The notes under the pieces were generated by a model. That model did not search any database, had not been told where the DNA came from, and saw only the letters and a list, made by a program, of their open reading frames with translations. Shown here in pieces: positions 33,541 to 45,235 of a stretch of 64,000 nucleotides of DNA. The stretch's first letter is position 1. Each line of letters opens with the position of its first letter. The translations under genes were made by a program, and so were the position numbers. The stretch is from Eledone cirrhosa (taxonomy: Eukaryota; Mollusca; Cephalopoda; Octopoda; Eledonidae). The stretch lies in the NCBI GenBank assembly GCA_964016885.1, contig OZ024743.1:77518541-77582540 (forward strand). The letters are read 5' to 3'.

Positions 33541-33600
33541 TCTTTAATTGCTAACAGTGTTTCGTCCACACTAGAAGTGGGACTCTTCAGAGCATAAAGA
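33541..33600 (-). ncRNA. hammerhead-like ribozyme 7 (best fold in the window)
   Basis: Minus strand: the 5' strand of stem I (33600-33591) leads into CTGAAGA (33590-33584), a CUGANGA box with N=A. Stem II is GTCC.CAC/GTG.GGAC (33583-33564) with one bulged base. GAA (33563-33561) is followed by stem III AC-ACT-GT, with T33553 at the cleavage position. Stem I is TGCT/AGCA plus CTTTA/TAAAG around a 2-nt bulge. All core residues match the hammerhead consensus and every stem pairs. It lies 160 bp outside the right arm of the PLE structure. Confidence 0.72.
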
Positions 33601-33669
33601 GTAAATACATAGTATACAAGCATTGACAAAGCCAAAACAGAAGAATATATGTGGGGATACCATAAGTTG

Positions 33670-34330
33670 GGAGGAGTTTAAAGAGTAAAGTAAAAGGAGT
33701 AAAATAAAAGGAGTAAAATAAAAGGAGTAAAATAAGAAGAGTAAAATAAAAATATAGGATTAAGAATAAAAAAGAATAAGATTAAGAATAAAAAAAAAAA
33801 AATAAAAAAAAAAATAAAAAATAAAAAATAAAAAATAAAAAATAAAAAATAAAAAAAGTTATCACTCACAGTTGGGCAGGGTTACGTTAACATACAGCTA
33901 CATACAATTATATGCATAAGCATGAGCACCCGCATGCACCTACACACAAGCACCCGTATGCAACACATACAGTATACACTAATACAAATAACATATCATA
34001 GACGGATGGGCACAAGTTAAGAGATAGAGATAGATAAAAAATAGATAAGAGGTAGATAAAAAATAGATAAAAAATAGATAAAAAATAGATAAAAAATAGA
34101 TAAAAAATAGATAAAAAATAGATAAAAAAATAGATAAAAAAATAGATAAAAAAATAGATAAAAAAATAGATAAGAAATAGATAAGAAATAGATAAGAAAT
34201 AGATAAGAAATAGATAAAAAATAGATAAAAAATAGATAAAATATAGATAAAAGATAAAAAATAAGATAAAATAAAATAAAATAAAATAAAATAAAATAAT
34301 ATAAAGTAAAGTAAAATATACACCAGAAGA
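33670..34330. repeat. A-rich minisatellites (AAAGGAGTAAAAT)n and (AGATAAAAAAT)n
   Basis: 33680-33740 holds units near GGAGTAAAATAAAA. 34020-34250 holds about twenty 11-12-bp units of the type AGATAAAAAAT, followed by (AAAAT)n. Long minus-strand frames here are artefacts of A-richness. Confidence 0.9.
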
Positions 34331-34855
34331 TAAATAAAACAATGCACCAAAAAAAAATGCACCAAAAAAAAAAAAAAAAAAATGGAGTAAAATATACACC
34401 ATAAAGGAAGGTGTGGGTAAAGATAAGACTGGCAAATGCATAAGCTATCAAGCTATGTTCAACAAGTGATATACGTACAACATATAAAATACACAAAAAT
34501 ATATATACAAAAATATATATAAAAAATATATATAAAAGAGACGTATATATAAGGATATATATATATATATACACATATCAGTCCAAGTAATGCATATTTA
34601 TAAAGATGTAACTGGGGGTAAAAAGATGTAATAAGGGTAATCAAGATGGTAATTATTAAGGCATGTAATAATAATATTATTATATAAATCCTAAGGTGAA
34701 ACTAGTGTTGACCTATGGTGATATATGGAATATATCAGGAGCACACGAACGCCTTAGGTGTTGCAGTTAGCCGCAGTTCAACAATAGAGTGTTCGAATGA
34801 GATTTTTTATGAACAGATGCTATGTCCGCACTAGATTGAGTTGACCATTACAATG
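34331..34855. other. AT-rich spacer, no gene seen
   Basis: A-rich and TA-rich DNA with an A run at about 34360-34380. Nothing coding is recognisable. Confidence 0.5.
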
Positions 34856-34867
34856 CAATGGAAACAT

Positions 34868-35015
34868 CACAGGTTGGACAGTCCCAGAAGTTCACACTCC
34901 AAAGTTCAATCCACAGGTGTGCATTCATAGAGTTGAGCGGTTGGGCAATCCGAAAAAGTTCACACTACAAAGTTCAATACACAGATGTGCATTCATAGAG
35001 TTGAGCACTCAGGCA
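34868..35015. repeat. tandem duplication of about 74 bp
   Basis: A unit containing AAGTTCACACTCCAAAGTTC, then CACAGGTGTGCATTCATAGA and GTTGAGCG, is repeated once with few changes (about 34890-34945 and 34958-35010). Confidence 0.75.
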
Positions 35016-35921
35016 AGAATTAACTGGTCAACAAGGTGTATCCATATCACAAGCAGGAGCATATGCTGGGAAGGTTGCAGGCAAATTCATATACAGCAGC
35101 ACGAACATCAAGAGGCAAATAACTGAGGCGCATATTAGTGAATATTAGTGAGCAGAAGCAGGCAAGTGCAGGTGGTAAAACACAGTCAGGACTCATCAGG
35201 GCAATTAAACAGATAAGAAGCATTAACGGCCAGAACTAGCCAAAACTCAGAAGAATAGTGAATTCATATCTATGAAAGCTTATGAGAGATATGAAGGAAA
35301 AGCATGCTAAAGCTAAAAGTTACAAAAATAGATTATATGGCAAGGAAGTGAGTAAAATGTCCAACCAACGTAGAAATTACAGTGTGATACAAATATATTG
35401 AATACAACATGGTAATATAATATGAGAATTACAATACAATATAATGGGTAATAAAGCTTAATAAATGTATATATATATATATCCATATACATATACATTT
35501 ACACAAATACATACTAACACTTAATAAGTATAAATATACTCTTTATAATATAAAATAAAATAAAAACACCCTAACGGTGCGCATAAACTATACAAAAAAT
35601 AACTATACAAAAAATAAGCTATACAAGAAATAATATAATAATATAGACATCAAAATATACAGAACTACATCAAACATATTACTTAATGTCAACAAGTTGT
35701 ATATAAAGTTATACACAGGGCAAGAAAAAATATCTTAATAAAACTGGAGTATGTTGAAAAAAAAAAATATATATATACATAAATACATAACTACATAAAG
35801 TATTGATAATAAGTATATATGCAGTATACATTTATAAAATATTACAAAGTATTATAAAATATAACAAAACAGTACCTTAAAAATCAGACATAAAATAATA
35901 CGTATAATTCCATTACATAGA
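35016..35921. other. AT-rich spacer, no gene seen
   Basis: AT-rich with a short run of TATACAAAAAATAAC units near 35590-35625 and an A run at 35757. No feature is supported. Confidence 0.5.
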
Positions 35922-36022
35922 AATAATTGTTTCTACTTTAGGCACAAGGCCAGTAATTACCCAGTACATTACTGGTACTTTATTTTATCGACCCCGTAAG
36001 GATGAGAGGCAAAGTTAATAAT
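35922..36022 (-). repeat. tRNA-derived SINE, 3' part
   Basis: Minus-strand copy of the same SINE 3' block as 952-1051, again without its head. Both copies stop at the same place (AGGCAAAGT), a common truncation point. Confidence 0.7.
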
Positions 36023-36194
36023 ATAAAAATATAAAAGCAGACTGGCAGAGTCAATTGAAAATGTTTAAGAGATATTTACGCGAATGATATATTATACTAT
36101 ATTAATATAGGGAGGCAAGTTATTATGTAAAGCATATTATCGGAAGACAAAGCAGCAATATATATATATAGGCATATATATATATATATATATA

Positions 36195-37437
<1,243 letters not shown>

Positions 37438-37519
37438 GTTTCCTGATGATTTCGAAGCTCGAGAATTTATTCTTGATCGGATATTTCCAAAAGCGAATGA
37501 AACCCTAAAGGGTAGAAAC
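37438..37519 (+). ncRNA. hammerhead-like ribozyme 8 (full 5-bp stem III)
   Basis: GTTTC (37438-37442) pairs with GAAAC (37515-37519) as stem I. CTGATGA is at 37443-37449. Stem II opens with a T-T mismatch, then TTCG (37451-37454) / CGAA (37494-37497) around a 39-nt insert. GAA is at 37499-37501. Stem III is ACCCT/AGGGT (37502-37506 with 37509-37513), and A37514 is at the cleavage site. Unlike its neighbours, stem III is long enough for a monomer. Confidence 0.65.
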
Positions 37520-37811
37520 GTAATCCTTGTATGTTTATATATATTTTTTCTTCTAACTTTAATTTTATACCTAATTGTGTATGGTTGACGATATATTTAA
37601 TCGATTTCCACGTGCTATTGAAATGCTGGGTAAATATTCTATAGCTGTTGATCGCGAATAGATGGGTATCGTTTATTTATCTATTATTTCTTCATAGATG
37701 CCTTTTAATCTTATAGCCTGGTTTAATTGTTTTTTGTGTGGTTGATTATGCTGATTGGGAGAGGAAATGGTGTATATATCTTATCAAATGATTCTATGGA
37801 CATAATTTATA

Positions 37812-37812
<1 letters not shown>

Positions 37813-37892
<80 letters not shown>
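37813..37892. repeat. (TA)n microsatellite
   Basis: Uninterrupted TA run of about 80 bp followed by TTATTATT and a T run. Confidence 0.95.
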
Positions 37893-37897
<5 letters not shown>

Positions 37898-38058
37898 ATT
37901 TTTTTTTTCTACTAGCATTTTAAAGGGTCCGTCGAGCTGCCGATTATAGAGTCGGATAAGATCGATCCAGATCGAACCTTGAGCTGATCAGTGGCGAAAC
38001 GCGCGTCACCTACCACTAAATGTAATGAAGGAGTAACCAATCGTCCTTGTTATCCTTT

Positions 38059-38060
<2 letters not shown>

Positions 38061-38142
<82 letters not shown>
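38061..38142. repeat. (TA)n microsatellite
   Basis: TA run that directly borders the left end of the 38.1-38.9 kb inverted repeat. Confidence 0.95.
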
Positions 38143-38146
<4 letters not shown>

Positions 38147-38217
38147 AAAAAGAGATGAAATCGAAAATGCAACTGGAGTCTTATTTTTTTTTTTTAAATA
38201 TATATATTTATTTGGTT

Positions 38218-38255
38218 CCTTTACCGGTTTCGCAGTTCTTCTGCTTTTCAAAAGG
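38218..38255 (-). ncRNA. variant hammerhead-like motif with UUGAAAA core (left arm)
   Basis: Minus strand: CCTT, TTGAAAA, stem II GCAG/CTGC with an AAGAA loop, GAA, self-complementary ACCGGT, A, then AAGG pairing with CCTT. This is the hammerhead layout except that box positions 3 and 8 are U and A instead of C and G. These two positions base-pair in the hammerhead fold, so the change is compensatory. Confidence 0.45.
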
Positions 38256-38745
38256 TGAGTTGAGATGGAGGGTCTGTGGTTTTTCTCACATCTGGTTGGT
38301 CTCTGAATGTTACTTGTTTTATATGGAAAAAGTGGCTCGAAATGCCAGGTTTTTCGAGAAGTAATTTGATTGGTTTGTCAATAATTATAATAAATTTCGC
38401 GCCAGTTCGCGTTACAATAGTTCTTCAAATAAGAGGGAGGAGAGTTGTCACAGGTTGTTTTTTCATATATGAGTGTTTGAATTTCTTTTTACTTGAAAAA
38501 AGGGGCTCACGAAGGCTTTTTTGGGGTTGGTTATAAATGAAATTATGGCTGTCACGTGAACCCCCCTCTTATTTGAAGAACTATTGTAACGCGAACTGGC
38601 GCGAAATTTATTATAATTATTGACAAACCAATCAAATTACTTCTCGAAAAACCTGGCATTTCGAGCCACTTTTTCCATATAAAACAAGTAACATTCAGAG
38701 ACCAACCAGATGTGAGAAAAACCACAGACCCTCCATCTCAACTCA

Positions 38746-38783
38746 CCTTTTGAAAAGCAGAAGAACTGCGAAACCGGTAAAGG
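38746..38783 (+). ncRNA. variant hammerhead-like motif with UUGAAAA core (right arm)
   Basis: Mirror copy of 38218-38255 in the right arm: CCTT 38746-38749, TTGAAAA 38750-38756, GCAG/CTGC 38757-38769, GAA 38770-38772, ACCGGT 38773-38778, A38779, AAGG 38780-38783. A transcript crossing the foldback would contain one sense and one antisense motif. Confidence 0.45.
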
Positions 38784-38916
38784 AACCAAATAAATATATA
38801 TATTTAAAAAAAAAAAAATAAGACTCCAGTTGCATTTTCGATTTCATCTCTTTTTCTTTATACTTTCACTCGTGTAGGACACCTCGGTTATTTTTCATTT
38901 TGTAAAAAAACCTCAC

Positions 38917-38981
<65 letters not shown>

Positions 38982-38986
<5 letters not shown>

Positions 38987-39118
38987 ACAGGGAGAAAGAG
39001 ACGATTATTAGGAAGAAAAACATTTTTTTTCCTTTTTATTTCTTTCTCTCTTTTTTTCTGGGTTAGAAAATGATTAAAACGAAATGTTTTACTTTGTGTA
39101 AAGTGTTAAGGTATTAGT
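38982..39118. repeat. left inverted repeat of the second PLE structure
   Basis: ATGAAAACAGGGAGAAAGAG at its start is mirrored at 42932. The arms are about 137 bp and (TA)n borders both outer ends (38922-38981 and 42931-42974). Confidence 0.88.
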
Positions 39119-39177
39119 TGATTTATTTATTATTTAACAATGGCATTTATTTATCTATTTATATATTTAATAATTGT

Positions 39178-39219
39178 CTATTACCGGTTTCAACATTTTT
39201 ATGCATTATCAAATGATAG
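39178..39219 (-). ncRNA. variant hammerhead-like motif with UUGAUAA core
   Basis: Minus strand: CTAT(CAT), TTGATAA (39212-39206), a T-T mismatch then GCAT/ATGT, GAA (39191-39189), ACCGGT, A39182, then ATAG. It has U at position 3 and A at position 8 again, with N7=U. Stem I needs a 3-nt bulge, so confidence is limited. It lies inside the PLE structure, downstream of its ORF. Confidence 0.38.
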
Positions 39220-39626
39220 TGATATATATTAGTGTGGTGTCGCACATGTTAAAGAGAAGGTGCAGAAAGAATAATGTTATTTACAAACAAGGTTTATGAA
39301 GTGAAAAGAAAAAAAAACGAAAAAAAAAATGGGCGTAATGTAGAACATAAAAAGTCAATTTGAAAGAAAAAATAATGTTATTTACAGGCAGTTCTTGAAG
39401 TTAAGCAGATCAAAATATGTTAATATACCAAGAGTGCTTAGTTGATCCATGATTCCATGATGGAGGCAAATGGTGGACTGAGGTTTGATATGATTTCCCT
39501 TTTTAGAGAGTTAATATGCAGGGGGAAGCAATTCTTGCTGGATGATATTTAATTTATTTAAGAAAAAGGATTAGGTAGGGTGTGAGGGAGGTAACTCTTG
39601 TAAATGTTTGATTGTTTGTTGCAGTT

Positions 39627-41935
39627 TTAGTTTGGTCCGATATTTAGTGCATTAAGTCGAGGTTGGAATTTGTTAATGAAATATGTTTCCTTATTGGTAC
39701 GATGGATGAAAGTAGCGTTGTCTATGAATTTGTAAATGGGGAAAATTTTAAAGTTTGGATGTTGGTTGTGAGCACAATTAGCGATATGTTCACTAAATGC
39801 AATCTTTCTGTATTCTTGTATTTTAATTTGTGATTTATGGACGGTCATACGTTGACGGAGGCTGTTTTTTGTCTGTCCTATGTAGTGCTCTTGACAACCT
39901 GAGCAGGTCAAAACATAGATTAGGTTTTCAGATGCACATGTAAAGTTGTGTTTAACTGTGAAATGTTGTCCTTGTTTAAAATGGAATGTTTAACCTTCTA
40001 TTAGATTTATGCATATGCCACAGTTGGGCCTTCCGCATTTTGTTACTGTAGGGTTCATTGTGAGGATGTTTTTTATGGACTTAGGTTGTCTTTTTCTCTT
40101 TATGATGTTGTGTGTTTGGAGGATTTTGTTCATTCTTGGGTCTCTTTTTAGTAAAGGAATGTTCTGGAGGATGGTGTCGAATGCCTCATTGTTGAGGGGG
40201 TTGTGTGTGGAGATGTATGGTAGAGTTTTTTGTGGCGGTTCATTCCTGGGCTTTGGGTGTCTGAGTTCCTGGATGTCTAGTTTTACGGCACGTTGGAATC
40301 CATTGGTGATTAGGGATGGTGGGTAGTTTCTGCTGATAAGTGTGTTTTTTAATTCTTCTAGTCGTGTGTAGCACGTGTATTTATCTGAAACTATTGTGCA
40401 GATCCTTCTGGCGAGGTTATAAGGAATTGCCATTTTGGTGTGTCTAGGGTGGCACGAGTTGAATGGGAGGTATTGTTTGGAGTCTGTGGGTTTGCAGTAT
40501 ATGTCTGTTTCTATTTTGTTGCTTGTTTTCTTGATGAGGATGTCGAGGAAAGGGAGTTGTTCATGGCTGTAATCCATTGTGAATTGTAAGTTTGTGTTGA
40601 GTCCATTCAGAAGGGTTTTAAACTCAAATAGCCTATCTATACTTTTATGCCAGAGGATGAAGCAGTCGTCCAGATATCTCTTCCAGTTCTTTTCTATGTG
40701 TTGGTAGAAGTGGTTGCCGTATTTGTCTAGAACTTTGCAGTAGAGAGTGGTTTCCAAAAATCCCATGACAAGGTTGGCGTATGAGGGGGCTACTTTCGTG
40801 CCCGTGGCAGTCCCAGATTTCTGTCTGTAGTATTTGGCATTGGATTCGAAGAAATTGTTTTCCAAGATGAATTTGAGTCCCTCCAACACAAATTCTTTAG
40901 GGATGCGCTGTGGGAGTTCCATAGGGAAATTTTCAAGCCAGAATTGTATTGCCTCTATACCTAGGTTGTGTGGGATATTGGAATATAAATTGATGACATC
41001 AAAGGTTACTAGTAGGGTATGTTAATTATTGATTGTTGTTAGGAGGTGGTTGAGCATGTCAAGGTCGTCCCTTATGAAGCTTTTTATGGGTTTTAGGAAA
41101 GGTTTAAGCAGAATATCTAGGAAGTTGCTTAGGCGGTGGGTTTCACATGTGGTGCCTGCTATTATGGGTCTTAATTTAAGGTCATCAGGAGGGGCTATAT
41201 TGATGTAAACGTCTGTGGCTTGCTTGCAGGCCCTACCTATTACTTTGCTTTTGTGTGCCTTTGGGATACCGTAGAAGAGGCTGGTTCTGCTTTTGAAATT
41301 GGTGATGTAGTTGTATTCCTTGTCTGTAAGACCTTCTTTGTAAAGGGTTGTTAGGGATTTTAGGTTTCTCATTATTTTCTGTTGTGTGTAGTGTTGGGCC
41401 TTTTCATAATATGTTAGGTTTTATAGAGTTGAGAGTACTAGAGTTGTGTAATAATCTGTCTCCATAAGGACTACTGCACTCCCTTTATCTGCCTCTTTGA
41501 TTGTTAGGGTTTTGTCGTTTTTTAGACTGTTAAGACCATTCCATTCTTTTTTGCTTAGGTTTGGTTTTTGTTTATGTCTGTGTAGGTGGTGGTATGGGTA
41601 ATTAGTAATGTGTTCGCAGAATTGATCGAGGAATTTGTTCTTGCCTTTTGGTGGGATGTAGTTGCTTCTATTTCTGGCTATTGAGTCATCCTCATTGTAT
41701 TTGTCGTATAGTTGTTCGCTGAGTCTTAGCTTTCTACAGAATTCTGCAATATCTTCCTTCATTTCGGGGTAGTTTGGTTGTTGGGGAGTTGGTGTAAATT
41801 TTAGACCTTTGGAGAGTATGTTGATTTGGTCTCTTGTTAATTCTTTAGAGGTTAAATTGACAATTTTTATTGCATTTTTTGTCTCCTGCGTGTTTTGTGT
41901 TATCTTGTTATCCCGTGTCTGTGTGCTGTGTCTAA
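39627..41935 (-). pseudogene. Penelope-like element polyprotein: RT and GIY-YIG, three nonsense codons
   Basis: From about 41935 a single minus-strand frame runs to 39627, broken only by TAA at 41421, 41022 and 39990. N-terminal part: VNLTSKELTRDQINILSKGL, typical of PLEs. RT: KEADKGSAVVLM, SLFYGIPKAHK, LRPIIAG, VTFDVINLYSNIPHNLG (motif A), GTATGTKVAPSYANLVM (motif B) and KRYLDDCFILW (motif C), so catalytic aspartates remain. Then LPFLDILIK, the cysteine block CGRPNCGICIN, and GIY-YIG (NLIYVMTCSGCQEHYIGQTK, SLRQRMTVH). No frameshift occurs within these 712 codons from 41762. It sits between inverted repeats 38982-39118 and 42795-42932. Inactive as it stands, but recently so. Confidence 0.92.
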
Positions 41936-41939
41936 AAAA

Positions 41940-42360
41940 TGATTACGGAAGTTGTGATGGCTGTTGAAGTTTGGATGTCTCTTATAGTTGTATTGGCCCT
42001 TACTGTTGTTGTAAGATGGTGTGTAGCTGTGGTAGTTGTTGAGTTTAGGTTGTATCGTGTGGTTGTATTGAGCCCTGCTGATGTTGTTGTAGGGTGTATA
42101 GATTTGATGGACGTGGTTATAGGGTGTGAAGTTATGGTGGTTGTTGAAGTTGGGTGGTATCGTATGTTTCTACTGAGCACTGCTGTTGTTGTACGGCGTG
42201 TAGACTTGGTGGTAGTTGTAGTAGGGTTGTCTTGTGTGGTTATATTGAGTCCTGTTGTTGCTGTTATATGGTGTGTAGCTATGGTGGCTGTAGTGGTTAG
42301 GGTGTCTCGTGTGGTTGTATTGTCCCCTGTTGGTGTTGTTGTAGTAGGATGTGGTTAGTG
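41940..42360 (-). pseudogene. Asn/Tyr/His-rich tandem repeat upstream of the PLE frame
   Basis: One minus-strand frame gives about five imperfect units of roughly 25 residues built on YTPYNN, QYNHTR and NNYH (75-bp DNA period; units near 42311, 42237, 42162, 42060 and 41983). One stop interrupts it. It lies in a different frame from the RT, separated by an indel near 41920. It may be an N-terminal extension of the polyprotein or a separate low-complexity ORF. The opposite strand gives a hydrophobic frame that I regard as a shadow. Confidence 0.5.
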
Positions 42361-42654
42361 GGGGAGGGTATATTAGGGTTTCCTTATAGCTGGTGTGTGG
42401 TTGTGAGGCCCTGTGTGACGTGTGGTAGTTGTGTATTTTGGGTTCTATGTTGGAAGTAATGATTGTTGTGGGTTTGTTGTGAGGGGATGTTAAGGGGTTG
42501 TAGGTGTGGGGGATTTTATGGTTTCTCCTAGTGGGAGAGAAGTTGTAGGTCTATCTTGTAGCTGATATTTCACTATTACTATATTTGTTGCTTGGGAGTC
42601 CGTGTGGTAGTTGTGTGGAGGATGTAGGAGGTAGGGGCGAGGTGCATAAATCTA

Positions 42655-42775
42655 ATAGAAGGTTCAACATTCCATTTTAAACAAGGACAACATTTCAGTT
42701 AATCACAACTTTACATGTGCATCTGAAAACCTAATCTATGTTTTGACCTGCTCAGGTTGTCAAGAGCACTACATT
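42655..42775 (+). pseudogene. inverted fragment of the same PLE's cysteine/GIY-YIG region
   Basis: This plus-strand segment repeats the sequence of the minus-strand element at about 39885-39999 (TFHFKQGQ, NFTCASENLIYVLTC, GCQEHY). At the codon where the main copy has TAA (39990-39992), this copy has TCA. So the stop arose by a C-to-A change in the main copy. An inverted piece of the element at the 5' side fits the complex 5' ends seen in PLE insertions. Confidence 0.75.
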
Positions 42776-42794
42776 TCGTTTTAATCATTTTCTA

Positions 42795-42926
42795 ACTAAT
42801 ACCTTAACACTTCACACAAAGTGAAACATTTCGTTTTAATCATTTTCTAACCCAGAAAAAAGAGAGAAATAAATAAAAAAGGAAAAAAAATATTTTTCTT
42901 CCTAATAATCGTCTCTTTCTCCCTGT

Positions 42927-42932
<6 letters not shown>
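42795..42932. repeat. right inverted repeat of the second PLE structure
   Basis: Mirror of 38982-39118. The block CATTTCGTTTTAATCATTTTC occurs twice at its inner end (about 42774 and 42828), so a short duplication accompanied the junction. Confidence 0.85.
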
Positions 42933-42976
<44 letters not shown>

Positions 42977-43000
42977 TAACTCGTGTGCTTCCTCTCCACA

Positions 43001-43007
<7 letters not shown>

Positions 43008-43060
<53 letters not shown>
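43008..43060. repeat. (ATT)n microsatellite
   Basis: Pure ATT run of about 53 bp, not joined to a recognised LINE here. Confidence 0.95.
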
Positions 43061-43063
<3 letters not shown>

Positions 43064-43217
43064 AGTAGGTTTTGAAACAGTGAGCAGGTTTGAAATTAGA
43101 AAATAGAATAGCTTTCACCCGTATTTTTGACGTACGTCAATACTCATCTTTTTCCATTTATCTGAGGGTTCTAAACCCCATTATCAGGCTAACATTCCTA
43201 TAGTCAAAAATACGGTG

Positions 43218-43261
<44 letters not shown>

Positions 43262-43265
<4 letters not shown>

Positions 43266-43905
43266 TAAGAGCAGAACAAACAAACATTAAACAATTCCTT
43301 AAAAACTTTTTAAAAATGATTTAAATGTTTACCCGTTCAATAATGCTATTACCGGCGGTTTCGCTTTACAAAAGGTTAGAGATTCGGAGAATTTCTAACG
43401 GAAAAGTAAAGTTCATCATTTAGCTATTTCCATACAGTAGGAAACTAGTCCCACATTCTGCAAAGTATATTGCAAACTACCAGTGTGAGTAAGGCCGTTA
43501 GAATGACCCACACATGAACTGGCCACTAGAAAAAGCGGGAAATATTACAGACTCGTTGAAGGCTATTCTGCTAAAAAATAGCAGTAAGCAGCAACGAAAT
43601 TTTTCTCAACGAGTCTATAATATTTCCAGCTTTTTCTAGTGGCCAGTTCATGTGTGGGTCATTCTAACGGCCTTACTCACACTAGCTGGTAGTTGGCAAT
43701 ATATTTGCAGGCTGTGGGACTAGTTCTTACTGTATGGAAATAGCTATCTGATGAACTTTACATTTCCGTTAGAAATTCTCCGGATCTCTAACCTTTTGTA
43801 AAGCGAAACCGCCGGTAATAGCATTATGAACGGGTAAATATTTAAATCATTTTTTAAATTTTTTAAAGGAATTGTTTAATCTTTGTTTGCTCTGCTCTTC
43901 TTAAT
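43262..43905. repeat. foldback of about 310-bp arms, bounded by (TA)n on the left
   Basis: The left arm 43262-43575 is mirrored at about 43595-43905 around a short centre that reads GCTATTCTGCTAAAAAATAGC. Each arm has an ACCGGCGGTTTCGC-type block that looks like a worn hammerhead-like motif: TTGTAAA, stem II lost, then GAA and ACCG..CGGT. No coding frame. Confidence 0.88.
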
Positions 43906-44144
43906 TTTTATAGTTTTGGTATCTCGAATTAGTACCATTGAACACCAATTATATTATAAATACACTATATATCTCTATGGGTACTTAGTACTCAGAGAGA
44001 TATTTACCTCATTATATATATATATATATATAGTTATAATAAATGTGAAGACTAAAATTCGTAACGATATATGATAAGGGCGAAAGCAGCGATTCTTTGC
44101 TTAAACTTTAACCTGTACTTGTGATGACACACATATATATATAT

Positions 44145-44395
44145 ATCACCTTGATCACCTTGACCGACCAGTCTGTCGGGCGCCAATCGGCGCAGCTGGT
44201 TACAGCACGTAGTGCTGTTTTAGCCATAAGATAACGCCATCCCACTTCTGGGCGGGCAGGCCAGTACTCATTTCTACAGCTGAGTAAACTGGAGCAACGT
44301 GAAATAAACTGGAAACAACACATCACCCGGTCCGAGAATTGAACCCACAACCTTTCGATTGCAAGCCCAATGCTCTAACCACTAAGCCATGCGCC

Positions 44396-44398
<3 letters not shown>
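44145..44398 (-). repeat. tRNA-derived SINE with complete head (MetaSINE-like)
   Basis: On the minus strand the head (44398-44330) reads GGCGCATGGCTTAGTGG (box A TGGCTTAGTGG) and GTGGGTTCAATTCTCGG (box B), with a TGC anticodon position. The body contains TTTATTTCACGTTGCTCC then AGTTTACTCAGCTG, a segment I associate with a conserved central domain shared by several invertebrate SINEs. It is flanked by (CA)n at 44399-44460. It is a SINE, not a functional tRNA gene, since the acceptor stem does not close. Confidence 0.75.

Positions 44399-44462
<64 letters not shown>
44399..44462. repeat. (CA)n microsatellite
   Basis: CA run of about 62 bp directly at the SINE head, followed by TA-rich sequence. 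Confidence 0.95.
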
Positions 44463-44470
<8 letters not shown>

Positions 44471-44490
44471 GTATATATATATATGTATAT

Positions 44491-44610
44491 ATATAGAAAT
44501 TACATGAATCAAAGTTCAGTTTAAATCATTTATTTGCTTACAATTGTTTCCTCCAAATTGTAAGCAAATAAATGATTTAAACTGAACTTTGATTCATGTA
44601 ATTTCTATAT
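44491..44610. repeat. perfect hairpin, 58-bp arms, 4-nt loop
   Basis: ATATAGAAATTACATGAATC at the left end is mirrored to GATTCATGTAATTTCTATAT at the right, with the centre near 44550. The sequence after it (44610-44770) recurs in inverse orientation at 63645-63805. Confidence 0.92.
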
Positions 44611-44769
44611 AACTGCCCTGTAAAACAACTGATGCTATTACATTGAGTTATTTATCTTACTGGTAATAAGATAGTAATGAATTACTGTCTTTCACTATTT
44701 AGGGTTTAAAATATATATAACTATATAAGGTTTTATTATATACATAACCATAAATAGTATCCTTAATAC

Positions 44770-44774
<5 letters not shown>

Positions 44775-44850
<76 letters not shown>
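44775..44850. repeat. (TA)n microsatellite
   Basis: TA run ending exactly where the next hairpin starts. Confidence 0.95.
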
Positions 44851-44853
<3 letters not shown>

Positions 44854-44962
44854 AACAAGTAAGACCCCGACGGCTGAGCTCAAGCCGTTTCGACGGCTAA
44901 TTCTGGACAGAATTAGCCGTCGAAACGGCTTGAGCTCAGCCGTCGGGGTCTTACTTGTTCCT
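44851..44962. repeat. perfect hairpin, 55-bp arms, 2-nt spacer
   Basis: The left arm 44851-44905 starts AGGAACAAGTAAGACCCC and is mirrored exactly by 44908-44962. It includes GACGGCTGAGCTCAAGCCG and GTTTCGACGGCTAATTCTG segments. Perfect pairing suggests recent origin or strong maintenance. Confidence 0.95.
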
Positions 44963-45040
44963 ATTACCCACTCTACTACCCTAAGTATTGAGTACTTTGG
45001 TGCGTTATGGTCCACCTGGTTCCTTACCACATTTCCTTCG

Positions 45041-45076
<36 letters not shown>

Positions 45077-45235
45077 TTATTAAAATAACAGATTAAAGTT
45101 TAAGCAAAGAATCGCTGCTTTCACCCTTAACGGGATTTTCTGAAACTAACAAAGTCAATCTGCGAACGCAGAAGTGAATATTTCAAAAAACGTTGCAACC
45201 GGAGGAAGACAGGAAGACGATACTTTGGTTTGTGG

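Larger units (their letters stand above)
38142..38925. repeat. foldback: inverted repeat arms 38142-38436 and 38561-38860
   Basis: The arms are near-perfect reverse complements around a 125-bp spacer. The left arm plus spacer is the same unit as 56440-56930, which is present there only once. The right arm continues to 38925 with a block (CACTCGTG, AACCTCACTTTC) found at the start of the 56.4-kb unit. Each arm carries a variant hammerhead-like motif. Confidence 0.9.

Noticed and set aside
33908..34574. Phe/Tyr/Ile-rich minus-strand frames
   Set aside because: They translate A-rich minisatellites on the plus strand and have no domain.
37950..38010. Another hammerhead (CTGATCA...GAAACGCGCGTC)
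   Set aside because: Position 8 is C without a matching change at position 3, no stem II pairs, and an alternative hairpin AGTGG/CCACT uses the same bases.
41939..42358. 139-codon Val-rich plus-strand frame
   Set aside because: It is the antisense shadow of the Asn/Tyr/His-rich PLE repeat.
44330..44398. Functional tRNA gene
   Set aside because: Box A and box B are present, but the sequence continues into a SINE body and I see no closing acceptor stem.
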